A stretch of DNA of 64,000 bases from Acidimicrobiia bacterium. Its GTDB lineage: Bacteria > Actinomycetota > Acidimicrobiia > Spongiisociales > ZC4RG35. The position numbers and the translations under genes are program-made. How positions within the stretch are numbered: the first letter of the stretch is position 1; every line of letters begins with the position of its first letter. The stretch lies in the NCBI GenBank assembly GCA_028285585.1, contig JANQOU010000002.1, positions 1 to 64,000 of the forward strand, given 5' to 3'. The notes under the pieces are model-generated. The model had not been told where the DNA came from and did no database searches. It saw only the letters and a list, made by a program, of their open reading frames with translations. This document shows, in pieces, positions 15,806 through 24,877 of this stretch.

Positions 15806-17641
15806 GTGGGTGAAGATCTGAAGGAAGGCGAAACGCCCGGCAAACAGAGCCTCGGGGGCGGTTTTAGCCTCATTTGGCGCCAATTGAGGCGAGCCCCTCG
15901 TGAATTCACTCTTGGGGGCTCAGGTTCGGCTCTATATGCGGTGATGACAGTGCTGTCATCGTATGTCGTCGGCTGGATCACCGACGACGTGCTCCTTCCG
16001 GCCGCTTCTGATGGAGATGTCTCCACAGCTCTGCTGGCCGGGGCCGCACTGTTGCTTGTCTTTGTCTCCGCCTTGCGCGGTGTCGGGGTCGTGTTTCGCC
16101 GCATGGGGGCTTACAACGCCACTTACCGGCTCCAGTACCGCGACCGGATAGCTGTCACTGACCGCTATCTCGAGCTCCCAATCGAGTGGCATAGAAGACA
16201 CTCCACAGGCCAACTCCTGGCGAACACCAACGAGGACGTGGAAGCTGCCGCGAATATCGCAGGGCCGCTCCCGATGGCATTCGGCGTTGTTCTCATGCTG
16301 CTCGTCACGGCAGTGCTTCTCATCGTCACCGACCCGTTCCTGGCGTTGGTGGGGTTGGCCGTGGGCCCGGGTCTTATCGCTGTCAACTATGTCTATCAAC
16401 GACGCATGCGCTCCGTTGCCGCGTCTGCTCAGCATCTGCGCGCCGAGGTCGCGGACATCGCCCACGAGTCCTTCGATGCTGCTCTCGTCGTCAAGACGTT
16501 GGGCAGGGAGGACGCAGAAGTTGGCCGGTTCGGCCGGCGTTCAGACGAGTTGCGCGACCGGATGGTCGAGGTCGGTCGCCTGAGGGCGATCTTTGATCCG
16601 ATGATCGAAGCCTTGCCCTCGATCGGCATCCTTGCGGTGCTGGCAGTTGGTGCCTGGAGGGTCGACCTGGGCGTTCTATCGGCGGGAACGCTCGTCACCT
16701 TCGCCTACTTGTTCCGTTTGGTCGCACTGCCGATGCGTGTGTTCGGCTGGCTGCTAGGAGAGCTTCCTCGCTCTGTCGTGGGCCTTCGCCGCGTGGAGGC
16801 CGTATTGGACGCTCAGGAAAGGGTCGAGTACGGATCTCACGACCCGGCCGCCGAAGGTGGTGCAGCGGCAAGTGCCCAACATGCTGGGTATCTCTACCCG
16901 GAGACGGAGCATCAGGACCTGCTCGATCAGACTGTCGCTACGTCTGACGACGACGAGCGCCGAGGGATCGACTCTGTGTCACTCAACATCCCAGCGGGAC
17001 GCACCGTTGCTCTCGTCGGGCCCACCGGGTCGGGGAAGTCGACTATCGCACATCTCCTGGTTCGTCTCTACGACCCGGACCGAGGTGATATCTGCCTCGA
17101 CGGCCACACTCTGATCGATGTCGACAGAGACGCCCTCGCCCAAGCGGTCAGCATCGTCTTTCAAGAGACCTTTCTGTTCAACGACACGATCTACAACAAC
17201 ATCACGCTGTCCGAAGCTCTCGATGAGAGTGATGTTCACAAAGCCGCCAAGCTGGCGAAAGCCCACGAGTTCATCATGGAGCTAGAGGATGGGTACGCCA
17301 CCGTGGTTGGTGAGCGCGGGGCAACCTTGTCGGGTGGCCAGAGACAGCGCATCGCCCTGGCCAGAGCCTTGGTCCGTAAACCTCGGCTGTTGATCCTGGA
17401 CGACGCGACATCAGCAGTCGATCCTTCAGTGGAGTCCGAGATCCTTACCGGTCTGGCGACCTTGGACACGAGTGTGGTCATCGTTGCCTATCGCCGGTCT
17501 TCCATAGTGATGGCTGAGGAGGTCATCTACGTTGACGACGGCAGGGTCATCGACAGAGGATCCCATGAGCGGCTCTATGCGTCGCTTGCCGAATATCGCG
17601 CCTTGATCGACGCTTATGACCAGCTGGAGGAGCCGGCATGA
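15806..17641 (+). CDS. ABC exporter half-transporter, subunit 1 (degenerate ATP site)
   Basis: The 611-aa half-transporter has a six-helix exporter membrane domain (about residues 30-320) and a C-terminal nucleotide-binding domain. Walker A is GPTGSGKST and the signature is the consensus LSGGQRQR. Walker B ends LLILDDATS, with Asp in place of the catalytic Glu, and the switch His is lost (VIVAYRRSS instead of AHRLS). Its ATP site is therefore expected to bind but hardly hydrolyse ATP. The GTG start is 45 nt after leuA. It overlaps the partner gene by 4 nt (ATGA). Substrate unknown. Confidence 0.9.
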   Translation: MGEDLKEGETPGKQSLGGGFSLIWRQLRRAPREFTLGGSGSALYAVMTVLSSYVVGWITDDVLLPAASDGDVSTALLAGAALLLVFVSALRGVGVVFRRMGAYNATYRLQYRDRIAVTDRYLELPIEWHRRHSTGQLLANTNEDVEAAANIAGPLPMAFGVVLMLLVTAVLLIVTDPFLALVGLAVGPGLIAVNYVYQRRMRSVAASAQHLRAEVADIAHESFDAALVVKTLGREDAEVGRFGRRSDELRDRMVEVGRLRAIFDPMIEALPSIGILAVLAVGAWRVDLGVLSAGTLVTFAYLFRLVALPMRVFGWLLGELPRSVVGLRRVEAVLDAQERVEYGSHDPAAEGGAAASAQHAGYLYPETEHQDLLDQTVATSDDDERRGIDSVSLNIPAGRTVALVGPTGSGKSTIAHLLVRLYDPDRGDICLDGHTLIDVDRDALAQAVSIVFQETFLFNDTIYNNITLSEALDESDVHKAAKLAKAHEFIMELEDGYATVVGERGATLSGGQRQRIALARALVRKPRLLILDDATSAVDPSVESEILTGLATLDTSVVIVAYRRSSIVMAEEVIYVDDGRVIDRGSHERLYASLAEYRALIDAYDQLEEPA

Positions 17642-19455
17642 CAGCTTCAACCCCCGGCCCGGAGTCGGTTGCTCCCAAAGAATCCGCGATGCGCACGGTA
17701 AGTCGCGGGCTTCGGCTCTCTCCCGAGCTGCGGCGGGGTTTGGCCGGAACGTTGGCCATCGCGGTAGTGGCGACGGCTGGCCGTGTCATCGTCCCCGTGG
17801 CGATCCAACAGATCATCGATGGCGGCCTTCAAGACGGCGGGGCGGATCTCGTCTTCGTGACGCAGATGACCGCCGTGGCCCTGGCGGCCGTTTTTGTCAC
17901 CGCCGGAGCCACAGGCTGGATGCACCTGCGTCTCGCCAGGGTGTCCGAGACGGCCCTTTCCGGTCTGCGGATTCGAGCGTTTCGCCACATCCACAACCTC
18001 TCGATGCTTCATCAGGCCTCAGAGCAGCGAGGTGTGCTCGTGGCGCGGGTCACCTCTGACGTCGACCAGATAAGCCGATTCATGCAGTGGGCAGGTCTGA
18101 TGCTCATCATCAACGCTCTTCAGGCCTCCCTGGCCTTGGGGGTGATGCTGTGGATGTCGCTGCCCTTGGGTCTTGTGGTCGTGGGGCTTGCCCCGTTCAT
18201 CGTGATGATGATCAAGAGTTTCCAGACCCGACTTCACGTTGCCTATCTGATTGTGCGCGAGAAGGTCGGGCACATGCTCGCATTGCTGGCCGAGACCGTG
18301 GTGGGAGCACCCGTGATCCGCGCATATGGGATCGAAACGAGGACGCGAGAGCGCCTGGAGCAAGCCATAGAGGGCCACAGGGCGTCCGGGACCAGAGCCG
18401 GCCGGTTGTCGTCGGTGTTCTCCGGAGCCGGAGAGATGGCGTCGGCAGTGGTCATTGGTGCTGTTCTGGTCACCGGGACGATCCTGGTTGCACGCGGCTC
18501 CGCGACGGTCGGGACCATCGTGGCCTTCCTTTTTCTCGTGCAACTGTTCGTTCAGCCGGTGCAGGTCATGGGCGAGGCGGTCAACGAAGCGCAGACCGCA
18601 GTTGCCGGCTGGCGGCGTGTGCTCGACATCCTGGACATCGAGCCTGATGTCGCTGATCCTGGGCCAGACGGGAAGACGCTGCCACACGAGCCAGTTGACG
18701 TTGTGTTTGAAGACGTGACGTTTCACTACCCACGTCCAGGTGGCGAGGATGGGCCTTTGCCTTCTGCAGCTCTCATGGACACCTCGATTGCCATTGCCGC
18801 CCAGCAACGTGTCGCTGTGGTCGGTGAGACCGGCTCAGGGAAGACCACATTCGCCAAGCTGCTCTCGCGCCTGATGGATCCGAGCGAAGGTCGGGTGCTC
18901 GTGGGCGGATTGGACATTCGCACCATCCGGTTCGACTCGCTGCGAGATCGGGTTGTCATGGTTCCCCAAGAAGGCGTTCTGTTCCGGGGCACGGTCGCCG
19001 ACAACGTCCGTATGGGGCGTCCCGAGGCGTCCCGGTCCGAGATCCTCGCGACGTTCGAAACCTTGGGGCTCGGCGATTGGATCGATGAGCTGACCAACGG
19101 CCTCGACACCCAGGTTGGCGAAAGGGGCTCGGCGCTGTCTGTTGGCGAGCGGCAGCTCGTCACATTGGCTCGAGCCGCGATAGCTGACCCAGATCTGCTG
19201 ATCCTCGACGAGGCTACGTCTGCCGTCGATCCCGCCACCGAGGTTCGGATCAGCAGCGCTCTTGCCCATCTGATGACCAACCGAACTGTTGTCACCATCG
19301 CCCACCGGCTCTCCACGGCAGAGAGCGCCGATCGAGTCTTGGTCTTTGACGAAGGCCGCATCGTCCAGGACGGCAGCCACACATCGTTGTTGGCCGAGGG
19401 AGGCATCTACGCCGGCCTGTATGCCTCCTGGGAGCGTGGGGTCACCACCGGCTGA
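17638..19455 (+). CDS. ABC exporter half-transporter, subunit 2
   Basis: The 605-aa partner has an exporter membrane domain (about residues 35-320) and a nucleotide-binding domain with Walker A GETGSGKTT, Walker B LLILDEATS carrying the catalytic Glu, and switch TIAHRLST. The signature is altered to LSVGERQ. In the heterodimer this weak signature faces subunit 1's degenerate Walker B site, leaving one consensus and one degenerate ATP site, as in TM287/288-type exporters. The ATGA overlap indicates coupled translation. Confidence 0.9.
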   Translation: MTASTPGPESVAPKESAMRTVSRGLRLSPELRRGLAGTLAIAVVATAGRVIVPVAIQQIIDGGLQDGGADLVFVTQMTAVALAAVFVTAGATGWMHLRLARVSETALSGLRIRAFRHIHNLSMLHQASEQRGVLVARVTSDVDQISRFMQWAGLMLIINALQASLALGVMLWMSLPLGLVVVGLAPFIVMMIKSFQTRLHVAYLIVREKVGHMLALLAETVVGAPVIRAYGIETRTRERLEQAIEGHRASGTRAGRLSSVFSGAGEMASAVVIGAVLVTGTILVARGSATVGTIVAFLFLVQLFVQPVQVMGEAVNEAQTAVAGWRRVLDILDIEPDVADPGPDGKTLPHEPVDVVFEDVTFHYPRPGGEDGPLPSAALMDTSIAIAAQQRVAVVGETGSGKTTFAKLLSRLMDPSEGRVLVGGLDIRTIRFDSLRDRVVMVPQEGVLFRGTVADNVRMGRPEASRSEILATFETLGLGDWIDELTNGLDTQVGERGSALSVGERQLVTLARAAIADPDLLILDEATSAVDPATEVRISSALAHLMTNRTVVTIAHRLSTAESADRVLVFDEGRIVQDGSHTSLLAEGGIYAGLYASWERGVTTG

Positions 19456-19465
19456 ACGGACTGGC

Positions 19466-20458
19466 TCAGCCCAAATCTGGCTCGACGCAGACGTCCTTCC
19501 CGACGCCGGGGTTGGGATCGAACACCCGGCCCTCCCCCAGCGAAACACCCACCGCATCAGTGGTCAGGTACGCCTCGATGGCGTCGGCGACAGCCACTGA
19601 TGCAGCCATGACGTACTCCGGTGTGGCGAACAGCTCCGCTTCCGCCCGATTGGACAGGTATCCGAGCTCGAGGAGGGCAGATGGCGTGGCCGGTCTCCTC
19701 AAGATCCCATACGCATCAGAGCCGCGAGTGTTGAGCACAGTCATCACACCGGCATCCGATGCGGCGCTCCAAGCGATGTCGAACTTGCCGAGAGCTTCCA
19801 TGGTGTGGGCCCAGAGCAAGCCGCCAAGCCTCTGCGACTCTTCAGAGTCGTTCTGAACGAACACCTCAACGCCTGGAACATCGGACGGTCCTGGTGTCGG
19901 GGCATTGTGATGGATGGAGACCATGATCCGGGCCTTCAATCGGTCCGCCAGGTGCGCCCTCACTTCAAGCGGCGTCGCGTAGTCGGCGGTCCTGGTCATC
20001 GCCACGGTGAAGCCTCGCACCCTGAGCCGTCGCTCGGTGAGCGTGGCGAGATCCAGATTCAAATCGCGTTCCACCAAACCGGTGGGCGCCACGGCACCGG
20101 TGTCAATGGGCCCGCCGTGGCCGGGATCGATGACGACATCGACCGGACCGAGCGGCACTCCGGTCGCCACCGAAGCTTCGTTGCCGCAAGGAGTCATCAC
20201 TCGATAGCCATCGGACATGACTTTGAGAATGGCCACGGTCACACCGGACGGCGTCAGCAGCCCCAATGGCTGTTGTAGGAGGGTGGTCGACGTCAACTGG
20301 ATGGTTGTGGAGGTGACCGCCTCTGAGTTAGATGTTGTGGAACTGCCGCCCGGTGAGGACGAGTCATTCGGAAGTGCTGTCGTCCCGGGCGTAGCGCCAA
20401 CAGTGCACGCAGCACACAGGAGGGCTATCACCACGAGACCGGAAAGCACTCTTTGCAT
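19466..20458 (-). CDS. N-acetylmuramoyl-L-alanine amidase (Amidase_3), lipoprotein
   Basis: The 330-aa protein starts at ATG 20458 with a lipoprotein signal (VLSGLVVIALLCAAC). The catalytic domain has the zinc ligands His in DPGHGG, Glu in LVERDLNL and His in SIHHNA, and the catalytic Glu in ALLELGYLSN. It cleaves the bond between MurNAc and the stem peptide during cell-wall remodelling. A Ser/Thr-rich linker follows the signal. It ends 10 bp from the convergent ABC exporter gene. The ORF track adds 19 unlikely N-terminal residues. Confidence 0.88.
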   Translation of the reverse strand: MQRVLSGLVVIALLCAACTVGATPGTTALPNDSSSPGGSSTTSNSEAVTSTTIQLTSTTLLQQPLGLLTPSGVTVAILKVMSDGYRVMTPCGNEASVATGVPLGPVDVVIDPGHGGPIDTGAVAPTGLVERDLNLDLATLTERRLRVRGFTVAMTRTADYATPLEVRAHLADRLKARIMVSIHHNAPTPGPSDVPGVEVFVQNDSEESQRLGGLLWAHTMEALGKFDIAWSAASDAGVMTVLNTRGSDAYGILRRPATPSALLELGYLSNRAEAELFATPEYVMAASVAVADAIEAYLTTDAVGVSLGEGRVFDPNPGVGKDVCVEPDLG

Positions 20459-20500
20459 GTCGAAGTGGGGACTCTGGCACGGATAGGGATACCGCCTGCG

Positions 20501-20506
20501 TATTCT
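20501..20506 (+). promoter_or_regulatory. -10 hexamer of the 58-aa membrane protein gene
   Basis: TATTCT followed by 7 nt (caggttc) and ATG at 20514. The same hexamer and spacing precede cmk. No clear -35 is seen. Confidence 0.45.
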
Positions 20507-20513
20507 CAGGTTC

Positions 20514-20690
20514 ATGTTCGGGCCTTTGAACGGTGTCAGGGTGGCGTTGGTGTCAGCAGCGGTTGTTGCCGCAATAGCGGCGTTGCTAGCCGGCTTTCCC
20601 GGTGCCGCAATTGTGCTGCTCGTCGGTGTGGCTATTCACGGGGCCGGCTGGCTGTATCTCATGTCACGCCGCTATCCCGACGAGCCCTGA
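20514..20690 (+). CDS. small membrane protein (absent from ORF track)
   Basis: This 58-aa ORF, divergent from the amidase, encodes a compact two-helix membrane protein: VALVSAAVVAAIAALLAGF, a short turn with a Pro-Gly, then AAIVLLVGVAIHGAGWLYLM, and a charged end (SRRYPDEP). It stops 7 nt before the convergent phosphomutase gene. A TATTCT 7 nt before the ATG suggests a leaderless mRNA. I do not recognise a family. Confidence 0.6.
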   Translation: MFGPLNGVRVALVSAAVVAAIAALLAGFPGAAIVLLVGVAIHGAGWLYLMSRRYPDEP

Positions 20691-20696
20691 GCACTT

Positions 20697-22400
20697 TCAG
20701 AAGCTGAGCGTGCCTGCCAGGTTTGTGGCCACTTCACGGGCCCTCTCCGTCAGCTCTGCCTGGCTGCTCAGCGGATCGGGTCCTGCTTCTGCCGACAAGT
20801 CGGCGTAGATCTTGAGCTTCGGTTCCGTGCCGCTGGGCCGCACCAGCACCCGCCCTTGCTCCCCAAGGCTCATCTCGAGCAGCGATTGCGCACCCAACCA
20901 CGACGGCCTGCTTTCCGCACCGGTTCGATAGTCGGTGAAGTCGGTCACCTCGATGCCGGCCACCGACGAAGGCGGCTCGTCGGCAAGGCGTTCGACGGCC
21001 GTGGCGATCTCTTGCGGTCCAGTGCTGTTCAGCCGTGTTATCGAATGCTGAGCACTTGCCCAAACACCCACCTGCTCCCACATCTCGATGAGTCGGTCGA
21101 CGGGCGTCATCCCAGAGTCGCGAAGTCCCGAGACGAGGTCTGCGAAGACGAGAGCCGCCGAGATCCCATCTTTGTCTCTGACGACTCTGCCGACGGTGAA
21201 TCCGAGCGCCTCCTCGTAGCCGAAGGCAAAGATGCCGACTCCCTGCTCCTCGAGAGCAATCCCGGCGTTAGCAATCCACTTGAATCCGGTCAGCGTCTGT
21301 TCGTGGTGAGCCTCTCTCACCGCCGCGATCTTCTCCAGCATCGGGCTGGAGACAATGGAGTTGATCACAATCGGCACCTGATCGAGATTCCAATGTCTCA
21401 GCACGTAATCGCCGAGCAGCACGCCTAGCTCGTTGCCGGTCAGCGTCCGCCACTCGCCCTGATGACGGACGACGGCAGCGAGACGATCGGCGTCAGGGTC
21501 GTTGGCAATGACCAGGTCGGCGCTGGAATCGGCTGCCTGTCGAAGTGCCAAGTCGAGTGCTCCCGGCTCCTCGGGGTTGGGAAAGCTGACCGTGGGGAAC
21601 GTCCCGTCTGGCTCGCCCTGTTCAGGAACGGAGCGAACCTGTGTGAAACCGGCGCGCTTGAAGACATCGTGGATGAGATCGCCGCCGACACCGTGGATCG
21701 GGGTGTAGACGATCGAAATCTGGGATGGGTGAGGTGCCGGTCGAGCAGCATCGACTTCCTGCCAATAAGCCTCTTCGATTTCGGTTGACAACGATGAGAC
21801 CAACGGAGACGATTCGTCGAAGGCCATCGACAACAGCGGCACCTCCATGGCGGGAGGGGCACTTTCTATGGCTTCCGCTATCGCCACGTCGGTCGGCGGG
21901 ATGATCTGCGCGCCATTGTCGGCATAAACCTTGTAGCCGTTGTCGGCTGGCGGGTTGTGTGAGGCGGTTACGACGACGCCAGCCGCTGCGTGCAGATGCT
22001 TGACGGCAAAGGCGACCAACGGCGTCGGCGCGTAGTCGGCAAAGAAGCGAACCTTTAGACCGGCGGCCGCGAGGACTCCGGCTGCGTCTTCAGCGAACCC
22101 TCGGCTGGTCGGCCTGGCATCGAAGCCGATGACAACGGGTCTCTCGCTTCGCTCGCTGGTGTCGAGAAGATAGTCGGCCAAGCCCCGCGTCGTGCGAATG
22201 ACCACGGCCCGATTCATCCTGTTGGGGCCCGCGCCTACCTCACCTCTGATGCCTGCGGTGCCGAACTGGAGATGGGAGTCGAGGCGTGCCGACAGCTCGT
22301 CGTAGTCTGCGGCATCTACGAGAGACTCCATCTCGCGCCGCGTCTGTGGATCTGGGTCCGAGTCGATCCAGTCCCTCGCTCGCTGAATCAGGTCGTGCAA
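20697..22400 (-). CDS. phosphohexomutase (phosphoglucomutase/phosphomannomutase)
   Basis: The 567-aa alpha-D-phosphohexomutase has FGTAGIRGEVGAG near the N-terminus, the phosphoserine loop VVTASHNPPADNGYKVY, the metal loop NDPDADRLA, the sugar loop GYEEALGFTVG and the phosphate loop RPSGTEPKLKIY. It interconverts hexose 1- and 6-phosphates. The TTG start follows directly on the galE stop, so it is translated with galE. Together they supply UDP-sugars for the envelope. Confidence 0.9.
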   Translation of the reverse strand: MHDLIQRARDWIDSDPDPQTRREMESLVDAADYDELSARLDSHLQFGTAGIRGEVGAGPNRMNRAVVIRTTRGLADYLLDTSERSERPVVIGFDARPTSRGFAEDAAGVLAAAGLKVRFFADYAPTPLVAFAVKHLHAAAGVVVTASHNPPADNGYKVYADNGAQIIPPTDVAIAEAIESAPPAMEVPLLSMAFDESSPLVSSLSTEIEEAYWQEVDAARPAPHPSQISIVYTPIHGVGGDLIHDVFKRAGFTQVRSVPEQGEPDGTFPTVSFPNPEEPGALDLALRQAADSSADLVIANDPDADRLAAVVRHQGEWRTLTGNELGVLLGDYVLRHWNLDQVPIVINSIVSSPMLEKIAAVREAHHEQTLTGFKWIANAGIALEEQGVGIFAFGYEEALGFTVGRVVRDKDGISAALVFADLVSGLRDSGMTPVDRLIEMWEQVGVWASAQHSITRLNSTGPQEIATAVERLADEPPSSVAGIEVTDFTDYRTGAESRPSWLGAQSLLEMSLGEQGRVLVRPSGTEPKLKIYADLSAEAGPDPLSSQAELTERAREVATNLAGTLSF

Positions 22401-23399
22401 CTATCGGGCTTTCTGCTGCCAGCGCCACGAATCGGCGCACATCTCTGCAAGGTCGCGCTTTGTGGCCCACTCCAGGTGCTGCTGTGCTTTCGATGCATCG
22501 GCCCAGTTGGCCCCGACGTCGCCGGCCCGCCGCCCGACGACTTCGTAGGGAACCGGTTGGCCGCTGGCCAACTCGTAGGCGTTGATGATCTCGAGCACGC
22601 TGCTCCCCTGCCCAGTGCCTAAGTTGTAGATGTGTGTCCCCGGGTCGTCGAAATGGCGATCGAGAGCCGCGACGTGGCCTTCCGCCAGGTCGACAACGTG
22701 TATGTAGTCACGGACGCCGGTGCCGTCATGTGTGTCGTAGTCGTTGCCGAACACCTGCACTTTTGGCAGCTCGCCGAACGCGACCTTGGCCACGTAGGGC
22801 ATCAGATTGCTGGGTACCCCCATGGGGTCTTCGCCGATGAGGCCCGACGGGTGCGCGCCAACTGGGTTGAAGTAGCGGAGCAACGTGACCGTCCAATCGG
22901 GGTTGGCAACCCGCACGTCTCGAAGCACCTGCTCCATCATGATCTTCGACCAGCCATACGGGTTGGTGGCGGTCCCTATCGGCATGTCCTCCGTCAAGGG
23001 GAGGCTGAGGGGCTCGCCATAAACGGTGCAGGACGAGCTGAAGACGAAGTTCTGAACACCGGCATCAAGCAACACCTGAAGCAACGAGATGGTGCCGCCG
23101 ACGTTGTTCTCGTAATAGCCGAGCGGGTCCTCAACCGATTCTCCAACGGCTTTGAGAGCCGCGAAGTGCATGCACGCGTCAAACCCGTCTGAGGCCAGGT
23201 CGGCGAGGCGCTCCGTGTCGCGAATGTCGGCTTGGTGGAACTCTGGGGCTGTACCCACTATCTCACCAATTCGCCGTGTCACCGACCGATGTGAATTGCT
23301 CAGGTTGTCGAGGACCACCACCTCGTGGCCGGCCTCCATCAACGAGACAACCGTGTGGCTCCCAATGAACCCGGTACCCCCCGTGACTAGAACACGCAT
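22401..23399 (-). CDS. galE: UDP-glucose 4-epimerase
   Basis: The 332-aa extended short-chain dehydrogenase has the NAD site VTGGTGFIGSHT at the N-terminus, FSSSCTVYG, the catalytic YGWSK, and the UDP-sugar region. It interconverts UDP-glucose and UDP-galactose. I start at ATG 23399; the ORF track adds 11 residues. TAACCT lies 8 nt upstream, so it may be leaderless. It is followed without a gap by the phosphohexomutase. Confidence 0.92.
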   Translation of the reverse strand: MRVLVTGGTGFIGSHTVVSLMEAGHEVVVLDNLSNSHRSVTRRIGEIVGTAPEFHQADIRDTERLADLASDGFDACMHFAALKAVGESVEDPLGYYENNVGGTISLLQVLLDAGVQNFVFSSSCTVYGEPLSLPLTEDMPIGTATNPYGWSKIMMEQVLRDVRVANPDWTVTLLRYFNPVGAHPSGLIGEDPMGVPSNLMPYVAKVAFGELPKVQVFGNDYDTHDGTGVRDYIHVVDLAEGHVAALDRHFDDPGTHIYNLGTGQGSSVLEIINAYELASGQPVPYEVVGRRAGDVGANWADASKAQQHLEWATKRDLAEMCADSWRWQQKAR

Positions 23400-23424
23400 C
23401 GGGATTGAGGTTAGGCCTGGTGTG

Positions 23425-24438
23425 TCAGGCAACCGGCAGCGACAAGACGAAGCACGACATGTCGCTCGAGTGCCGGTAGGTCAGGTCACCGTCCATCAGT
23501 CGGGCCAGTCGCCTGGCCACAGGCAACCCCAGCCCAACCGATGCGCTGTGGCGATTCTCGCCCAGAGTCTCGAATGGTTTGAAGATCTTCTCCACATCGG
23601 CGCCGTCGATGGCCGGGCCATTGTCACAGACGCGGACTTCCACCCTGTCCCCCACGGCCTCGACTTGCATGGCGATGTGGTCGCCTCCGTGCCTCTGGGC
23701 GTTGCTGACCAGGTTTCTCAAGATCTGACGGGCGCGGCGAGGATCGGCATGAACGCGCCGATCGCTCCCCACCACCTCGACTTCGATCGGCTGATCGACG
23801 ACCTCGAGGACCCGCTCGCACGCCTTGATGACATCAAAGTCCTGGCTGAGTATGGGAACAGTCGAGACATCTTCTCGGTAGGCGATAAGCAGATCCTCGA
23901 TGAGCCAAGAGGCGTCTTCCGCCTGTCGGGCGATGAGCTGGGCGATCTCTCTCCGATTGTCATCGGAGAAGCTGTCGTAGTTGGTGGCCAGTTCTTCTCC
24001 TAGACCGAGCACGGCAGTGATCGGGTTTCTCATCTCGTGAGAGACTGTGGCCAAGAACTCGTCTTTCGCCTGTTTCGCCCGGACCTTCTCGGTCACGTCG
24101 AGCAAGGCTCCTTCGTAGTACTTGAGATTGCCGTTTTCGTCTTTGACTGCTCGTGCTGTGTCCTGAAGCCACACTGAGGTTCCGTCGGGGCGGCGGAGCT
24201 GAACGTCGAAGTCGTAGACGACTCCGGACTCATCGATCGTCGTCAGCCACTGCTCACGTTGCGAGGGATCGACAAACGCTGCATCGACGACCGCCTTCTT
24301 GGCCTCTTCCACGGTGTCGTACCCGAGCAACTCGGCTAGGGCGCTGTTGCCGGCAAGCAGTTTTCCGTCGGGGGCCGTGCGGTAGATCGGCACGGGAATC
24401 CGATGAAACAGCTCGCTGAGCTCCTCGATTTGTGTCAT
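23425..24438 (-). CDS. PAS-domain sensor histidine kinase (orphan)
   Basis: The 337-aa protein has an N-terminal PAS domain (about residues 8-125, ending YYEGALLDVTEK), then a dimerisation/phosphoacceptor H-box DEFLATVSHEMRNPITAV, N-box RNLVSNAQRHGG, G1 VCDNGPAI, F-box IFKPFE and G2 GLGLPVARRLA. No membrane segment is seen, so it probably senses a cytoplasmic signal such as redox state or a small ligand. No response regulator gene is adjacent. AGGA precedes the ATG. Confidence 0.88.
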   Translation of the reverse strand: MTQIEELSELFHRIPVPIYRTAPDGKLLAGNSALAELLGYDTVEEAKKAVVDAAFVDPSQREQWLTTIDESGVVYDFDVQLRRPDGTSVWLQDTARAVKDENGNLKYYEGALLDVTEKVRAKQAKDEFLATVSHEMRNPITAVLGLGEELATNYDSFSDDNRREIAQLIARQAEDASWLIEDLLIAYREDVSTVPILSQDFDVIKACERVLEVVDQPIEVEVVGSDRRVHADPRRARQILRNLVSNAQRHGGDHIAMQVEAVGDRVEVRVCDNGPAIDGADVEKIFKPFETLGENRHSASVGLGLPVARRLARLMDGDLTYRHSSDMSCFVLSLPVA

Positions 24439-24478
24439 GTCTTCCTAGATATCGGCACAAAGTCGCGCGATCTCCAGT

Positions 24479-24877
24479 TCAGCTTGAGAAACCTTCCAGA
24501 AACTCGCCGTTCACCTGCCAAAGCCCTTGTGCGTTTGCGGGCAGATCGGCCACTACGACAGGGATCGTCGTCCCGTAGAGCCTGCCGGCCACCGCTGCGC
24601 CGACAGTGAGCATCATGTCTGCTGACTCCAACACAACCGCGGCCGGACCAAGGCCACTTCGGATCAGATCGGCAAACCCGGAGGAGGTGCCGCTCGAACC
24701 GCGAGCGTGAGGCATGGCGAGAACCGTGCCTGTCACGGCAGCGCCTTTCTGTGGGTGATCGGCGTCGACTATCACCCCGGTGTCTGAACTGACCCCTCCC
24801 CAGAAAGAGACGGGCTCGACGAGACGGAGCAGCTGACCCGAGGCGGCTCCGGATACGAGAACTTTCTTGGCTCTCAC
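24479..24877 (-). CDS. aconitase X swivel-domain (small) subunit
   Basis: The 132-aa protein is the AcnX small-subunit type (formerly DUF126): SGAASGQLLRLVEPVSFWGGVSSDTGVIVDADHPQKG and the Ser-rich RGSSGTSSGFADLIR. I start at the GTG that overlaps the large-subunit stop by 4 nt (GTGA); the ORF track begins 17 codons earlier inside the partner gene. With the large subunit it should form a heteromeric lyase. Known AcnX activities are cis-3-hydroxy-L-proline dehydratase in bacteria and phosphomevalonate dehydratase in archaea. Confidence 0.85.
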   Translation of the reverse strand: MRAKKVLVSGAASGQLLRLVEPVSFWGGVSSDTGVIVDADHPQKGAAVTGTVLAMPHARGSSGTSSGFADLIRSGLGPAAVVLESADMMLTVGAAVAGRLYGTTIPVVVADLPANAQGLWQVNGEFLEGFSS

